Assembly (NCBI RefSeq): GCF_001687325.1
Contig: NZ_LZRD01000016.1
Location: 121,204 to 185,203, forward strand
From: Streptomyces sp. PTY087I2
GTDB lineage: Bacteria > Actinomycetota > Actinomycetes > Streptomycetales > Streptomycetaceae
Length of the DNA: 64,000 nucleotides
Direction of reading: 5' to 3'
A model generated the notes under the pieces. That model had not been told where the DNA came from. It saw nothing but the letters and a program-made list of their open reading frames with translations, and searched no databases. The translations under genes were made by a program, and so were the position numbers. Each line of letters opens with the position of its first letter. The first letter of the stretch is position 1. Shown here in pieces: positions 44,215 through 56,200 of the stretch.

Positions 44215-44287
44215 CTTGCTCGGGGTACAGTCTGGCTGCCCTCATACCGGGGCGCAGTGGACAGCGCGAAAGCAAGGGATTTTGACG

Positions 44288-45343
44288 ATGCTTCTCCATC
44301 GAACGACGCCCCGGAAGCCGTGGCAGAGACTGGCCGCGGCGGTGTCCGCTGCCACCCTCGGCGTCGGCCTCCTCGCGGGATGCGGCAACGACTCGGCGGA
44401 CGAGAAGAAGAACGACGACACCCCGGCCGCGGCCGAAGGCGCGTTCCCGGTCACCGTGGACCACGCCTTCGGGTCCACCGAGGTCAAGAAGGCCCCCCAG
44501 CGGGTCGTCACCGTCGGCTACACCGACGACCAGGCCGTCCTGGCGTTCGGCATCAAGCCGGTCGGCATGGTCGACCAGTACCCGAACCCGACCGGCCAGA
44601 GCCCCGACATCAACACCCAGTGGCCCTGGGTCAAGGACAAGTGGGGCGACGCCCGCCCCGAGGTCGTCATGAAGAACGGGGACGCGGGCCCCAACTTCGA
44701 GAAGATCGCCTCGCTGCGCCCCGACCTGATCATCGCGGTCTACTCCGAGGTCGACAAGGCGGCCTACGAGAAGCTCTCCAAGATCGCCCCGACCGTCGGC
44801 CGCACCAAGGGCGAGAAGGAACTCTTCAGCGCCCCCTGGCAGGACAACGCGGCGCACATCGCCAAGGCGCTCGGCAAGGAGAAGGAGGGCGCCGAACTGA
44901 TCAAGGGCATCCAGACCAAGCTGGACGCCGCCAAGAAGGCCAACCCCGGCTTCGCCGGTCAGAAGGCCGTCGCCCTGTCCTGGTACAAGGACTCCATCTC
45001 GGCCTTCACCTCCACCGACGTACGCGGCCGGCTCGTCACGGGCACCGGATTCGACTACCAGACCGAGATCGACAAGATCGCCGACGGCGGCTTCTCCACC
45101 GAGCTCTCGCCCGAGCGCATCGACCTGATCGACGTCGACCGCATCTTCGTCGTCAACGACAAGGCCGACACGGAAGCGCTCAAGAAGTTCGAGCTGTTCG
45201 CCAACCTGCCGGCCGTCAAGAACGACAAGGTCTCCTACCTCCTGGACAGCGAAGGCCCCGCGGTCGGCGCCGCGATGTCCCAGGGCACCCTGCTCTCCCT
45301 GCCGTACGCGATCGACGAGCTCGTCGAGTCGGCCAAGCAGTGA
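44288..45343 (+). CDS. cchF: Ferric-siderophore-binding lipoprotein CchF
   Basis: A 351-residue periplasmic-binding-protein-like lipoprotein of the FepB/FhuD class. The signal peptide (about 1-29: RKPWQRLAAAVSAATLGVGLL) ends in the lipobox LLAGC with the lipidated Cys near residue 30. The PBP fold follows (PQRVVTVGYTDDQAVLAFGI, KIASLRPDLIIAVYSE, ISAFTSTDVRGRLVTGTGF, LDSEGPAVGAAM). It captures the ferric siderophore outside the membrane and hands it to CchCDE. ATG at 44288 was chosen because the signal peptide starts there. Confidence 0.94.
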   Translation: MLLHRTTPRKPWQRLAAAVSAATLGVGLLAGCGNDSADEKKNDDTPAAAEGAFPVTVDHAFGSTEVKKAPQRVVTVGYTDDQAVLAFGIKPVGMVDQYPNPTGQSPDINTQWPWVKDKWGDARPEVVMKNGDAGPNFEKIASLRPDLIIAVYSEVDKAAYEKLSKIAPTVGRTKGEKELFSAPWQDNAAHIAKALGKEKEGAELIKGIQTKLDAAKKANPGFAGQKAVALSWYKDSISAFTSTDVRGRLVTGTGFDYQTEIDKIADGGFSTELSPERIDLIDVDRIFVVNDKADTEALKKFELFANLPAVKNDKVSYLLDSEGPAVGAAMSQGTLLSLPYAIDELVESAKQ

Positions 45344-45386
45344 TGACGACCCGACGGCCCGTCCCCCGGCGAGAATCGGTCTCTGT

Positions 45387-47177
45387 GTGACTGTCACCGA
45401 CACCCCCGTCGCCCCCACGACCCTGCGCACCGCGACCGGGGGAGAAGTCTCCCGCTGGGTGGCCCGCCACTGTCGGCAGGCCCCCTGGCTGACGGCCTCC
45501 ACCGTCCTCACCACGGTGGCCGGGGCCGCGCTCCAGGTGCTCCCCGTGCTGCTGCTCGGCCGGGTCGTCGACGGGGTCGTCGGCGGCGAGTCACGCTCGA
45601 TACTCCTCACCGTCGGCATCCTGATGGTGGCCGCCGCCCTGCTCGGCGCGGCGGCCACCGCGGCCTCCACCTTCCTGATCGGGAAGCTCGGGGCCGAACT
45701 GCTTGCCCGGCTCCGCGAGGAAGCCGTACGCGCCGTGCTCGGCATGCCCAGCGCACGCGTCGAGGAGGTCGGCCGCGGGGACGTGCTCTCCCGCGTCGGC
45801 GACGACGTCGCCGTCATCTCCAAGGGCATCCGCACGGCCATCCCCACCGTGTTCTCGGCCGGTGTCCTGGTCGCCATCGCGACGATCGGCATGTTCGGCC
45901 TCGACTGGCGGCTCGGTCTCGCCGGAGCCTGCGCCCTGCCCGCGTACGCGCTGGCCCTGCGCTGGTACCTGCCCCGCTCCGCACCCCTCTACCGCAAGCA
46001 GCGGGCGGCCCAGGCCGACCGCGCCCAGGCCCTGATCAGCGGACTCAACGGAATCGACACGGTCCGGGCCTACCGCCTGGAGGACGCCGTACGCGAGAAG
46101 GTCACGGACGAGTCCTGGCGGGTGCGGAACCTCGGCATCGAGGTGTTCCGCTTCTTCGGCCGGTTCGTCGGCCGCGAGAACCGGGCCGAGTTCATCGGAC
46201 TCGTGCTGATCCTGGTCGTCGGGTACGCCCTGCTGGAGGCGGATGCCGCCACCCTCGGCGAGGTGTCGGCGGCCCCGCTGATGTTCCACCGCTTGTTCAC
46301 CCCGCTGGGCGCCATCATGTTCACCTTCGACGAGGCCCAGAAGTCCGGCGCGAGCCTCACCCGCCTCGTCGGCGTCTTCTCGGAGCCCTCCGAGGAGCGC
46401 CTGGTCGGCGACGCCTCGGTCACCGCCGCCGCCGTCGCGCCCCACGCGGTCACGGTCCAGGACCTCACGTTCACCTACCCGGGCTCCGAGGACCCGGTGC
46501 TGCGGGACGTCTCCCTGTCCATCCCGGCCGGCGGCTCGCTCGCCCTCGTCGGGGCGACCGGCGCGGGCAAGTCGACCCTGGCCGCACTCATCGCCGGCAT
46601 TGGCAGACCACAGGCCGGATCGGTGCGCGTCGGGACGCACGACCTCGCGGACATGGACGAGGCCGGGGCCCGCGCCCTGGTGAGCATCCTGACCCAGGAG
46701 ACCCATGTGTTCTCCGGCCCGCTCGCCGACGACCTGCGGCTCGCCGCACCCCTCGCGAGCGACGACGACCTGATGGACGCCCTGCGCACGGTCGGCGCCG
46801 GGGAGTGGGCCGGCTCCCTCCCCGACGGCCTGAACACCCCGGTCGGCGAGGGCGGCGAACGCCTGGACGTCACCAAGGTCGCCCAACTGGCCCTGGCCAG
46901 GCTGGTGCTCGGCCGGTCGCCGGTCGTCGTGCTCGACGAGTCCACCGCCGAGGCGGGCAGCGAGGGCGCCGCCGAGCTGGAACGCGCCGTGCTGGCCGCC
47001 TGCTCGGGACGGACCACCCTGTTCGTCGCCCACCGGCTGACCCAGGCGATGGCGGCCGACCGGATCGCCGTGCTCTCCGCCGGACGCGTGGTGGAGGAGG
47101 GCACACACAGCGAACTGGTCGAGCTGGGAGGCCAGTACGCCCGGCTGTGGCGAGCCTGGCGCGAGGGAAGTCAGTAG
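45387..47177 (+). CDS. cchG: ABC exporter half-transporter CchG (degenerate signature motif)
   Basis: A 596-residue fused membrane-ATPase half-transporter of the exporter type. Membrane segments occupy about 35-290 and the ATPase about 350-590. Walker A (VGATGAGKST), Q-loop (LTQETHVFSG), Walker B (VVVLDEST) and H-loop (FVAHRLTQ) are intact. The signature normally LSGGQ reads GGERLDVTKVAQLALARLVL, so it is lost. This complements CchI, which keeps LSGGQ but lacks Walker A. GTG at 45387 starts the protein. It probably exports the siderophore or a precursor as a heterodimer with CchI. Confidence 0.9.
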   Translation: MTVTDTPVAPTTLRTATGGEVSRWVARHCRQAPWLTASTVLTTVAGAALQVLPVLLLGRVVDGVVGGESRSILLTVGILMVAAALLGAAATAASTFLIGKLGAELLARLREEAVRAVLGMPSARVEEVGRGDVLSRVGDDVAVISKGIRTAIPTVFSAGVLVAIATIGMFGLDWRLGLAGACALPAYALALRWYLPRSAPLYRKQRAAQADRAQALISGLNGIDTVRAYRLEDAVREKVTDESWRVRNLGIEVFRFFGRFVGRENRAEFIGLVLILVVGYALLEADAATLGEVSAAPLMFHRLFTPLGAIMFTFDEAQKSGASLTRLVGVFSEPSEERLVGDASVTAAAVAPHAVTVQDLTFTYPGSEDPVLRDVSLSIPAGGSLALVGATGAGKSTLAALIAGIGRPQAGSVRVGTHDLADMDEAGARALVSILTQETHVFSGPLADDLRLAAPLASDDDLMDALRTVGAGEWAGSLPDGLNTPVGEGGERLDVTKVAQLALARLVLGRSPVVVLDESTAEAGSEGAAELERAVLAACSGRTTLFVAHRLTQAMAADRIAVLSAGRVVEEGTHSELVELGGQYARLWRAWREGSQ

Positions 47178-47234
47178 AAAGCCCCGGCCTCCGGCCGGTC
47201 AACTCGCACGCCTCGAAAGGATGCTGAGACTTCG

Positions 47235-50200
47235 ATGTCGGAACCGGGCGCTTCTCGCATACTGCTTTCCCCCACTCGGCTGGCCGCCGTGCGTCGGCGG
47301 ATCGGCGACTACAGCGATCGGACCGTCGTCGAGGCGTGCGCCGTCGGACTCGCGTACTGGGCGACCGGCACGGGCCCCGACGGCATGGACCTCACCCCCG
47401 CCACCCCCTTCCCCGACCTCCTCGGATGGGTCGACAACGGTACGGGCGGCGCCCAGGGCTGGGAGACCGACACACAGACCCTCGGCATCACCGTGCCGCC
47501 CGGCGTCGACCGTGCCGCGGCCCAGCGGACCCTGGACGACCTGGCCGACTTCCCGGATCGGCCCCTCGGCACCATCGGCCCGGCCGACCCCCGGGCCCGG
47601 GCCGAGGAGCTGGCCCGGCGGAACGACACCCGGGCCGACCGGGCCCGCCCGACCGTCATGGAGCAGTTCGCCGAGCAGGCGCGCCTGCGGCCGGACGCCG
47701 TCGCGATCGTCGACGAGCGCCGCTCACTGACGTACCGCGAAACTGCCCGGCTCTCCGCCCAGTTGGCCCACCATCTGATCGAGCGCGGCCTCGCACCCGA
47801 GCAGGTCGTCGGCATCTCCCTCGGCCGTTCCGCCGAGATGGTCATCGGCCTCCTCGCCGTCCTCCAGGCCAAGGGCGCGTTCGTCCCCCTCGATCCCCAG
47901 TGGCCCGCCGCCCGCCGGTCCGTCGTCGCCGAGGACGCCCGGATCGTCCTCCAGCTCAACACCACGGGCAAGGCCGACGCCGGAGAACCGGACGCCGTCG
48001 CCGTCGACCTCGGCGACTGGAAGTACGGCGCCCACCCCACGGACGCGCCCGACGCGACCGTCCCCGGCGACTCGCTCGCCTACGTCATCTTCACGTCCGG
48101 TTCGACCGGACGGCCCAAGGGCGCCATGATCCGGCACGAGGCGATCAGCGAGCGGCTGCTCTGGCAGTCCCGCGAGATCCTCGGGTTCGGCCACGACGAC
48201 GCCTCGCTCTTCAAGGCCCCGCTTTCCTTCGACATCTCCGTCAACGAGATCTTCCTGCCGCTCACCACCGGCGGCCGGCTCGTCGTCCTGCGGCCCGGCG
48301 GCGAACGCGACCCGCACCACCTCCTCGGCGTCATCGCCGAACAGCGCGTCACCTTCACCTACTTGGTGTCGTCCATGCTGGACGTCCTCCTGGAGATCGT
48401 GGGCGACTCCGGCCGCCTCGACAGCCTGCGGCACGTCTGGTGCGGCGGCGAGGTCCTCACCCCGGAGCTGTACGAACGCTTCCGCACCCGCCTCGACATC
48501 CCGCTGTACCACGGCTACGGCCCCGCCGAGACGACCATCGGTGTCTCCCACGTCATCTACCGGGGGGCCGCGACACGCCTGTCGACGTCGATCGGCAAGG
48601 CCAACCCCAACACCCAGCTCTACGTCCTCGACGACGAGCTGCGCCCCGTCCCGGTCGGCGTCGGCGGCGAACTGTACGTCGGCGGGCTGCTGTTGGGACG
48701 CGGTTACGTCGGTGCGCCCGGCCTCACCGCCTCCCGCTTCGTCGCCAACCCCTTCGCCGCCGACGGCTCCCGGCTCTACCGCACCGGCGACCTGGCGCGG
48801 TACGCCCCGGACGGATCGCTGGACTTCCTCGGCCGCGCCGACAACCAGGTCAAGATCCGGGGCATGCGGCTGGAGCTGGAGGACGTCGAGGCGGGCCTCG
48901 CCGAGCACCCCGGCGTACGGCACACCTGCGTCGTCGCGAAGAAGAACACGGCGGGCGGAACCTACCTGGTCGGCTACGTCATCCCGGCAGGCGGCAACGA
49001 AAATCTGAGCGCCGACGACGTCAAGGCGTGGGCCGCGCGCACCATGGTCGAGTACATGGTGCCCACCCATGTCGTCGTCCTGCCGGAGTTCCCGCTCACC
49101 GCGAACGGCAAGGTCGACCGGAAGGCACTGCCCGAGCCCGCCACGGACACCGGCGCCCTCCAAGCGCCCGCCACCGAGAACGAACGGCTGGTGTGCGAGG
49201 CCGTCGCTGCGGTGCTGCGCCTGGACGCCGTCGGTGTCGACCAGGACTTCTTCCAGCTCGGCGGCGACAGCATCCTGGCCATCTCCCTGCTCAGCGCCCT
49301 CCGCGAGGCCGGCCTCCATGTCAGCGCCCGCCAGATCTTCACCCACACCGTCGTGGGAGCGCTGGCGGCGGTGGCGAGCCGGGAGTCCGTCGCCGCCGTG
49401 GACCACGGCGACGTCGCCACCGGCACCGTCGTCGGATCCCCCATCGTGCAGTGGCTCGGCGAGACCACCGACGCCATCGACGGCTTCGTGCAGTCCGTCG
49501 TCCTCACCACCCCGGCCGAGCTGACCCCCGACGCCCTCGACGACCTCCTCACCGCCGTGCTCACCCGGCACGACATGCTCCGCGCCCGGCTGGTACGCGG
49601 CGAGCGCTGGGGCTTCGACATCCCCGAGGCCGGTACGACCGCCCGCTGCTGGGAGCGGAGCGACGCGCCGCTGGAGGACTGCGTCGCCCTCGCGACCGCC
49701 GCGCTCGACCCGGACCACGGCATCATGCTCCGCGGCGTCTGGCGCCACGCGGCACGCCAACTCGTCCTGGTCGCCCACCATGTGGTCATCGACGGCGTGT
49801 CCTGGCGCATCCTGATGGACGACCTCGCCACCGCCTGGCGACAGCACTCAGCGGGCGAGACTGTCGAACTGCCCCCGGTCGGAACCTCGTTCAGGCGCTG
49901 GACCCAGCTCCTGAGCCGTACACCGTTCGACGCGGACCGTACGCACTACGCCACCACGCTCCCCGCCGCCGACGTGCCGATCGGCAGGCGGGCCCTCACC
50001 GCGGCCGACACCGTGGCCCGCGAACGGACCCGGACCGTCTCCGTCGGCCCGACGGCCACGGCCGCACTGCTCGGCGAGATCCCCGCCAAGTTCCACGCGG
50101 GCGTCAACGACGTCCTGCTGACCGCCCTCGCCGTCGCCCTCGCCCGCCGGCGACGGGACCGGGGACAGGACCAGACCTTCGCCCACATCGAACTGGAAGG

Positions 50201-53200
50201 GCACGGCCGCGAGGGCCGCTTCGTCGCCCCCGCGGTCGGCTTCGAGCCCGAACTGTCACGTACCGTCGGCTGGTTCACCACCCTCTTCCCGGTCACCGTG
50301 GACCCCGGCACGGCGGACGACCTCACCACACCGGAGTACCTCGCCGCCGCCCTCAAGGCGGTCAAGGAAGACCTCGCCCGCGTACCGGCGGGCGGCCTCT
50401 CCTACGGGGCCCTGCGCTATCTGACCGGCGACGGACCGACCGGCGACCCCGCACCCCAGGTGCTCTTCAACTACCTGGGCCGCTTCGACGCGGGCGGTGC
50501 GGGCGACTGGCAGCTCGCGGGAACGACCGGGCAGTTGGGCGAGAAGCGCGACCCCCGGATGCGGCTGCCGCGCGCCCTGGAGTTCAACGCGATCGCCGAA
50601 CCGGACGCGAGCGGCGCGTACGAACTAGTCACCACGATCTCCTGGCCGGAAGGCGTGTTCACCGAGGACGACATCACCACCCTCAGCGACTATTTCCGCT
50701 CGGCCCTCACCGCACTCGCCGGGCTTCAGGACGGCGGCCACACGCCCAGCGACTTCCCGCTCGTGCCGCTGACCCAGGCCGACGTCGACGCCCTCGACGG
50801 CCCGGCGCTGCACGACATCCTGCCGCTGACCCCGCTCCAGGAAGGCCTCTACTTCCACTCCGTCTTCGACGACGACGCCACGGGCAGCTATGTCGAGCAG
50901 CAGGTGATGACGCTGGACGGCGACGTGGACGCCGACCGGCTGGCGGCGGCGGCCACCCGGCTGCTCACCCTCCACCCCAACCTGGCCGCCCGCTTCACCG
51001 CCCTCGCGGACGGACGGGTCGTCTCCGTCGTCGAGCACGGCAGGCGCGCCCCCTTCACCACTCTGGACGGCCCCGCCCGCACCGACGAGGAGATCCGCGA
51101 ACTCGCCGAGCGGGACCGCCGGGCCGGGTTCGACCTCGCCACCGGCCCGCTGATGCGCTACACGCTCATCCGCTCGGACGCGGGCCACTGGGTCCTCGTC
51201 CAGACCGTGCACCACATCATCGCGGACGGCTGGTCGGTGCCGCCGATGCTCCGCACCCTGCTGGCCGAGTACCACGCACCGGGATCGGTCTACGCACGCG
51301 ACGGCTACCGGGAGTATGTGGAGTGGCTCGCCGCACGTGACCAGGACGAGAGCGACCGGGTGTGGCGCGAGGAGCTGGCCGGACTGCCCGGCCCCTCCCT
51401 GGTCGCCGAGGGCCACACCCCCTCCGAGCGGTTCGCCGACGTCATGGCGGAGCCCGCCGATGACATCGAAGTGGCCGCCCGCTCCGCCGGAGTCTCCCTG
51501 AGCGTGGCCGTGCACAGCGCGTGGGCGGCGACCCTGGGCGGGCTGCTGCACAGCAGGGACGTCGTCTTCGGCTCCACCGTCTCCGGCCGCGACGCCGACG
51601 TCCCCGGCATCCGTGACATGGTGGGCCTCTTCATCAACACCATCCCGGTGCGCGCCCGTTGGTCCGCCGCCACCGACACGGCGTACGACCTGCTGGACGC
51701 CGTGAAGCGGCACCAGGGCGCGGTCCTTCCGCACCAGCACGTCTCCCTGGCCCGGATCGGCCGGCAGAGCGGCACGGGCACCCTCTTCGACACCCTGGTC
51801 GTCTTCGACGTCGCCACCGACGTGGCCGCCCTGCGCGGACCCGACGACACCCTCGTCATCACCGGCATCGTCAACGAGGGGGCACCGCACTACCCGTTGA
51901 CGCTGGTCGTCGAGCGCGCGCGGAACGGCCGGGTGCGGTTCAACCTGATCTACGACGGTGAACTCCTGCGCCCCGCAAGCGCCGAGGCGATCCTCGACAC
52001 CTTCACTCGGACCCTCACCGAACTGCTCGACCGCCCGGACGCACCGGTCGACACACTGCTCCCCGCACCGGGCAGGGCCCCGGCGCAGGAGGCCCCGTCG
52101 ACCCTGGGCGAGCTGTTCGACGCCGCCGCCCACCGCGACCCGGCGGCCACCGCCGTCACCCAGTGCGCGCTGGACGGCACCGCCCGCTCCCTCGCCTACG
52201 GTGAACTGGCTTCGGAGAAGGACGCGTTGGCCTCCGCCCTGCGCGCGGCCGGGGTCCGCCCCGGGCAGCGGGTCGCCGTCGCCGTCCCGCGCTCCCTGGA
52301 ACAGGTCGTCGCCCTCATCGCCGTCGTCACCGCCGGAGGCGCGTACGTACCGCTGGACCTGGCCTACCCGGACGAGCGGCTGGAGTACATCCTCACCGAC
52401 GCCGCCCCGCAGGTCGTCCTCGTGGACCGGGAACAGCGGGACCGTTTCACCCGGCTGCTGGAACGGGCCGGATTGGCGGCCCGCGTGCTCGTCCAGGGCG
52501 AGGACCTTCCGCGGGCCGCCGACACCGACGCGCCCGACGTCCGGCCGGGCGACCCGGCGTACGTCATCTACACCTCGGGCTCGACCGGCCGGCCCAAGGG
52601 CGTCGTCGTCCCGCACTCCGCGGTGACGACGCTCCTCGCCAACACCCGGGCGGACATGGACTTCGGACCCGACGACGTCTGGGTCCAATTCCACTCCTTC
52701 TCCTTCGACTTCGCCGTCTGGGAGCTGTGGGGCGCACTCGTCCACGGAGGCGAACTGCTCGTCCCCGACTACGCCCTGACCCGCTCGCCGGTCGACTTCC
52801 ACCGGCTGGTCCGCGAACGCGGCGTGACCGTGCTCAACCAGACCCCGTCCGCCTTCTACCAGTTCATCGAGGCCGACCTGCACGGCGATGAGCCGGTCAC
52901 GGCGCTGCGGCGCATCGTCTTCGGCGGCGAGGCGCTCGACCTCGGGCGGCTGCGCGGCTGGGGCGAACGGCACGGCACCCGTACGCCCGAGCTGGTCAAC
53001 ATGTACGGCATCACCGAGACCACCGTCCATGTCACCCACCGGGTCCTGACGGACGAGGACTTCACCCGGGGCGACGACGCCAGTCCTATCGGCGGTCCGA
53101 TCCCGGGCCTGACCGTCCATCTGCTCGACGATCGGCTGCGGCCGGTGCCGCCGGGCCGGGTGGGCGCGATCTACGTCGCGGGCGACCAGGTGTCCCTCGG

Positions 53201-56200
53201 CTATCTGGGCCGCCCCGGACTCACCGCCGGGCGCTTCGTGGCGAACCCGTTCGCCGCCGACGGCTCCCGGATGTACCACACGGGCGACCTCGCCCGCCGG
53301 ACGCTCGACGGTGAGCTGGAGTTCGCGGGCCGCGCCGACGACCAGGTGCAGCTGAAGGGCTTCCGGATCGAGCTGGGCGAAGTGGAGGGGGCGGTCCGGG
53401 AGTTGGCGGGTGTCGTCGATGTGGCCGTCACCGTGGCGGACAGCGGCGATCACCTCGTGGCCCATGTCGTCGGGGAGCCGCCCGCCGACTTCGCCGTCCT
53501 GCTCGCCGCCAAACTCCCCTCGCACATGGTGCCGGGCCGGGTCCTGCCGATCGACGCACTGCCGCTGACCGTCAACGGGAAGCTGGACCGCAAGGCGCTC
53601 ACCGAGCGGGCCGCCCGGCAGGACGACACCCCGCACGAGACCTCGCAGCGCCCGGACGACTCCGCGCTCACCGCCCTGACCGGCATCTTCGCCGAGACCC
53701 TGCCCGGCGCCACCGTCGACGCCGACACCGACTTCTTCGGCGCCGGGGGCGACAGCATCGTAGCCATCGCCGTCATCAACCGCGCCCGGGCACTCGGCCT
53801 GCCGATCGCACCCCGGGACGTGTTCCTGTTCAAGACCCCGCGCGCCCTCGCCGGCCACCTCGCGACCCGCGCCCCGGCCCCCGCGCCGACGGCACCCTCC
53901 CGCCGCGAGGACGGCCCGCTGCCCCTCACCCCGATCATCCTGCGCCAACGCGAACTGGGCGGCTCGCTCGACCGGTTCGCCCAGGCCAGGGCCCTCACCG
54001 TGCCCGCCGGAACCGGCCTCGCGGACATCCGGCGCGCCGCCGACGCCGTCGTGGCCGCCCACCCGGCCCTGCGGCTGCGCCTGCACATCGAGCACGGCGT
54101 CTGGTCCCTGCGCACCGAACCCGCCCGTGACGCCAGCGTCGTCACCGAGCACACCACCGACGCGACCGCCGCCGCGAACGAGGCGGCCGGGCGGCTCGAC
54201 CCCACCACCGGGGACGTCATCGCGTTCTCCTGGCTCGCGGCGAGCCGCACCCTGGTCGTCACCGTCCACCACATCGCCGTGGACGCGGTGTCCTGGCTCG
54301 TCCTCCTCGACGACCTGACCACCACCCTGAGCGGCGGGGCCGCCCTCCCGCCGCCCACCACCTCCTACGCCGCGTACGCCGAGGCGCTGGCCCTGCGGTC
54401 CGCCGAGACGGCCGACGGCCTCGGCCGCTGGCTCACCACCCTGGACGCCCCGGCGCTCGTGCCCGCGATCGGAGGCACCCGGGAGACCACCGTCATCCTG
54501 CCGCCCGCCGCGAGCGACCGCGTGACCCGCAACGCGCCCGGCGCGCTCGGCCTCGGACTCACCGAGCTGCTCTGCGGAGCCCTGCGCACCGCGCTGACCA
54601 GGATCCAGACCGCGCCCACGGACCTCGCCGTCGACCTGGAGCGGCACGGCCGCGTCCCGGCCCGGGACGACCACGACTACTCCCGTACCGTCGGCTGGTT
54701 CACCTCCATCGCCCCCGTACGCCTGACCGCGCACACCGACCCCGTCGCCGCGGCCCGCGAGCTCGCCGAACGCCAGCCGGACGAGGACGGCCACATCGCG
54801 TACGGCCGGCTCCGCTACCTCAACCCGCAGACGGCCCCGCTGCTGACCGCCCGGCCGCAGATCCTGTTCAACTACCTCGGCCGGGGCGGCGAATCGGAGG
54901 CCCTGCGGATCACTGGCTCCGATCAGGGCGACAGCCCGTACGCCGTCGAGGTCAACGCCTGGACCGACGAGACCACCGGCTCCCTCCACGCGGCCTTCAC
55001 CCTCGCCGACGCCGTCCCCGACGCGATCACCGACCACTGGCTGACCGCCCTGGAACAGATCGCGGACACCTCCGCGACCGCCGAGCGCACCGCACCGGTC
55101 ACCCCGCTCCAGCGCGGCCTGTACTTCCAGGCCCAGCTGACGGGCACAGGGGTGGCGGGCACGGAGGCGGCGGGCGCGGCCGGGCACTATGTCGCGCAGA
55201 GCTGGTTCGCCTTCGACCGGCGCCTGGACCCCGACGCGCTGGCCGAGGCGATGGCGTACGTCATCGTCCGCCACCCCGTCGTCGGCGCGGGCTTCACCAC
55301 CGACGCCGACGGAAACCCGGTCCAGGTCCTGGCGGCGGGCCGCCGGGTCCCCGTCCGCACCGTCGACCTGGCGACCGACGCCGAGGCCGAGGCGCTGCGC
55401 ACCCGGGACCGCGAGCAGGGCTTCGACCCGGGGGAGCCGCCGCTCGTCCGGATGACCGTGGTCCGGCGGCCCGACGGCCGCGACGGGTTGCTGCTCAGCT
55501 ACCACCTGCTGCTCTGGGACGGCTGGTCCCGCGAGATCCTGCTGCGCGACCTGTTCGACGCGTACGAGGCCGTCGTCGCCGGCGAACCGTGGGACGCGAC
55601 GCCCGCCGTGCCGGGCTTCGAGGAGTACGCCCGGGAGCTCGCCGCCAAGGACCCGGCGGTGGCGGAGCGCTTCTGGGCGGAGCATCTGGCGGGTCTGCCG
55701 GGGCCGACGCTCCTCGCCGGACCGGCCCCGGCCCTGTCCGAGAAGCTGCCGCAGCCGCTCGTCCACACCCTCTCCGCCGAACTGTCGGAGCTGCTGCGCG
55801 AGGCGGCCCGGACCCGGGGCGTCACCCTGAACTCGGTGCTGACCGGGGCGTTCGGCCTCCTCCTCGGAGCCCGTACGGGCCGGAGCGACGCCGTGTTCGG
55901 CGTCACCGTCTCGGGACGCGAGGGCGAAGGCCACGGCGACATCGTCGGCGTCCTGCTCAACACCGTCCCCCTCTGGACGCGGGCCAGGCCCGGCGACTCG
56001 GTCGACGCGTACCTGTCCTCCGTACAGGCGGCGCGCGTCGCGGCGATGGACCACGAACACCTGGGTCTCGGCGAGATCCAGCGGGCCGCCGGACACGACA
56101 CCCTGTTCGACAACCTGTTCGTGCTCCAGAACTTCCTGGACCTGGACGCGTTCGCCGAGATGAACGCCCGCCACGGCATCACCGAGGTCCAGGCAGACGA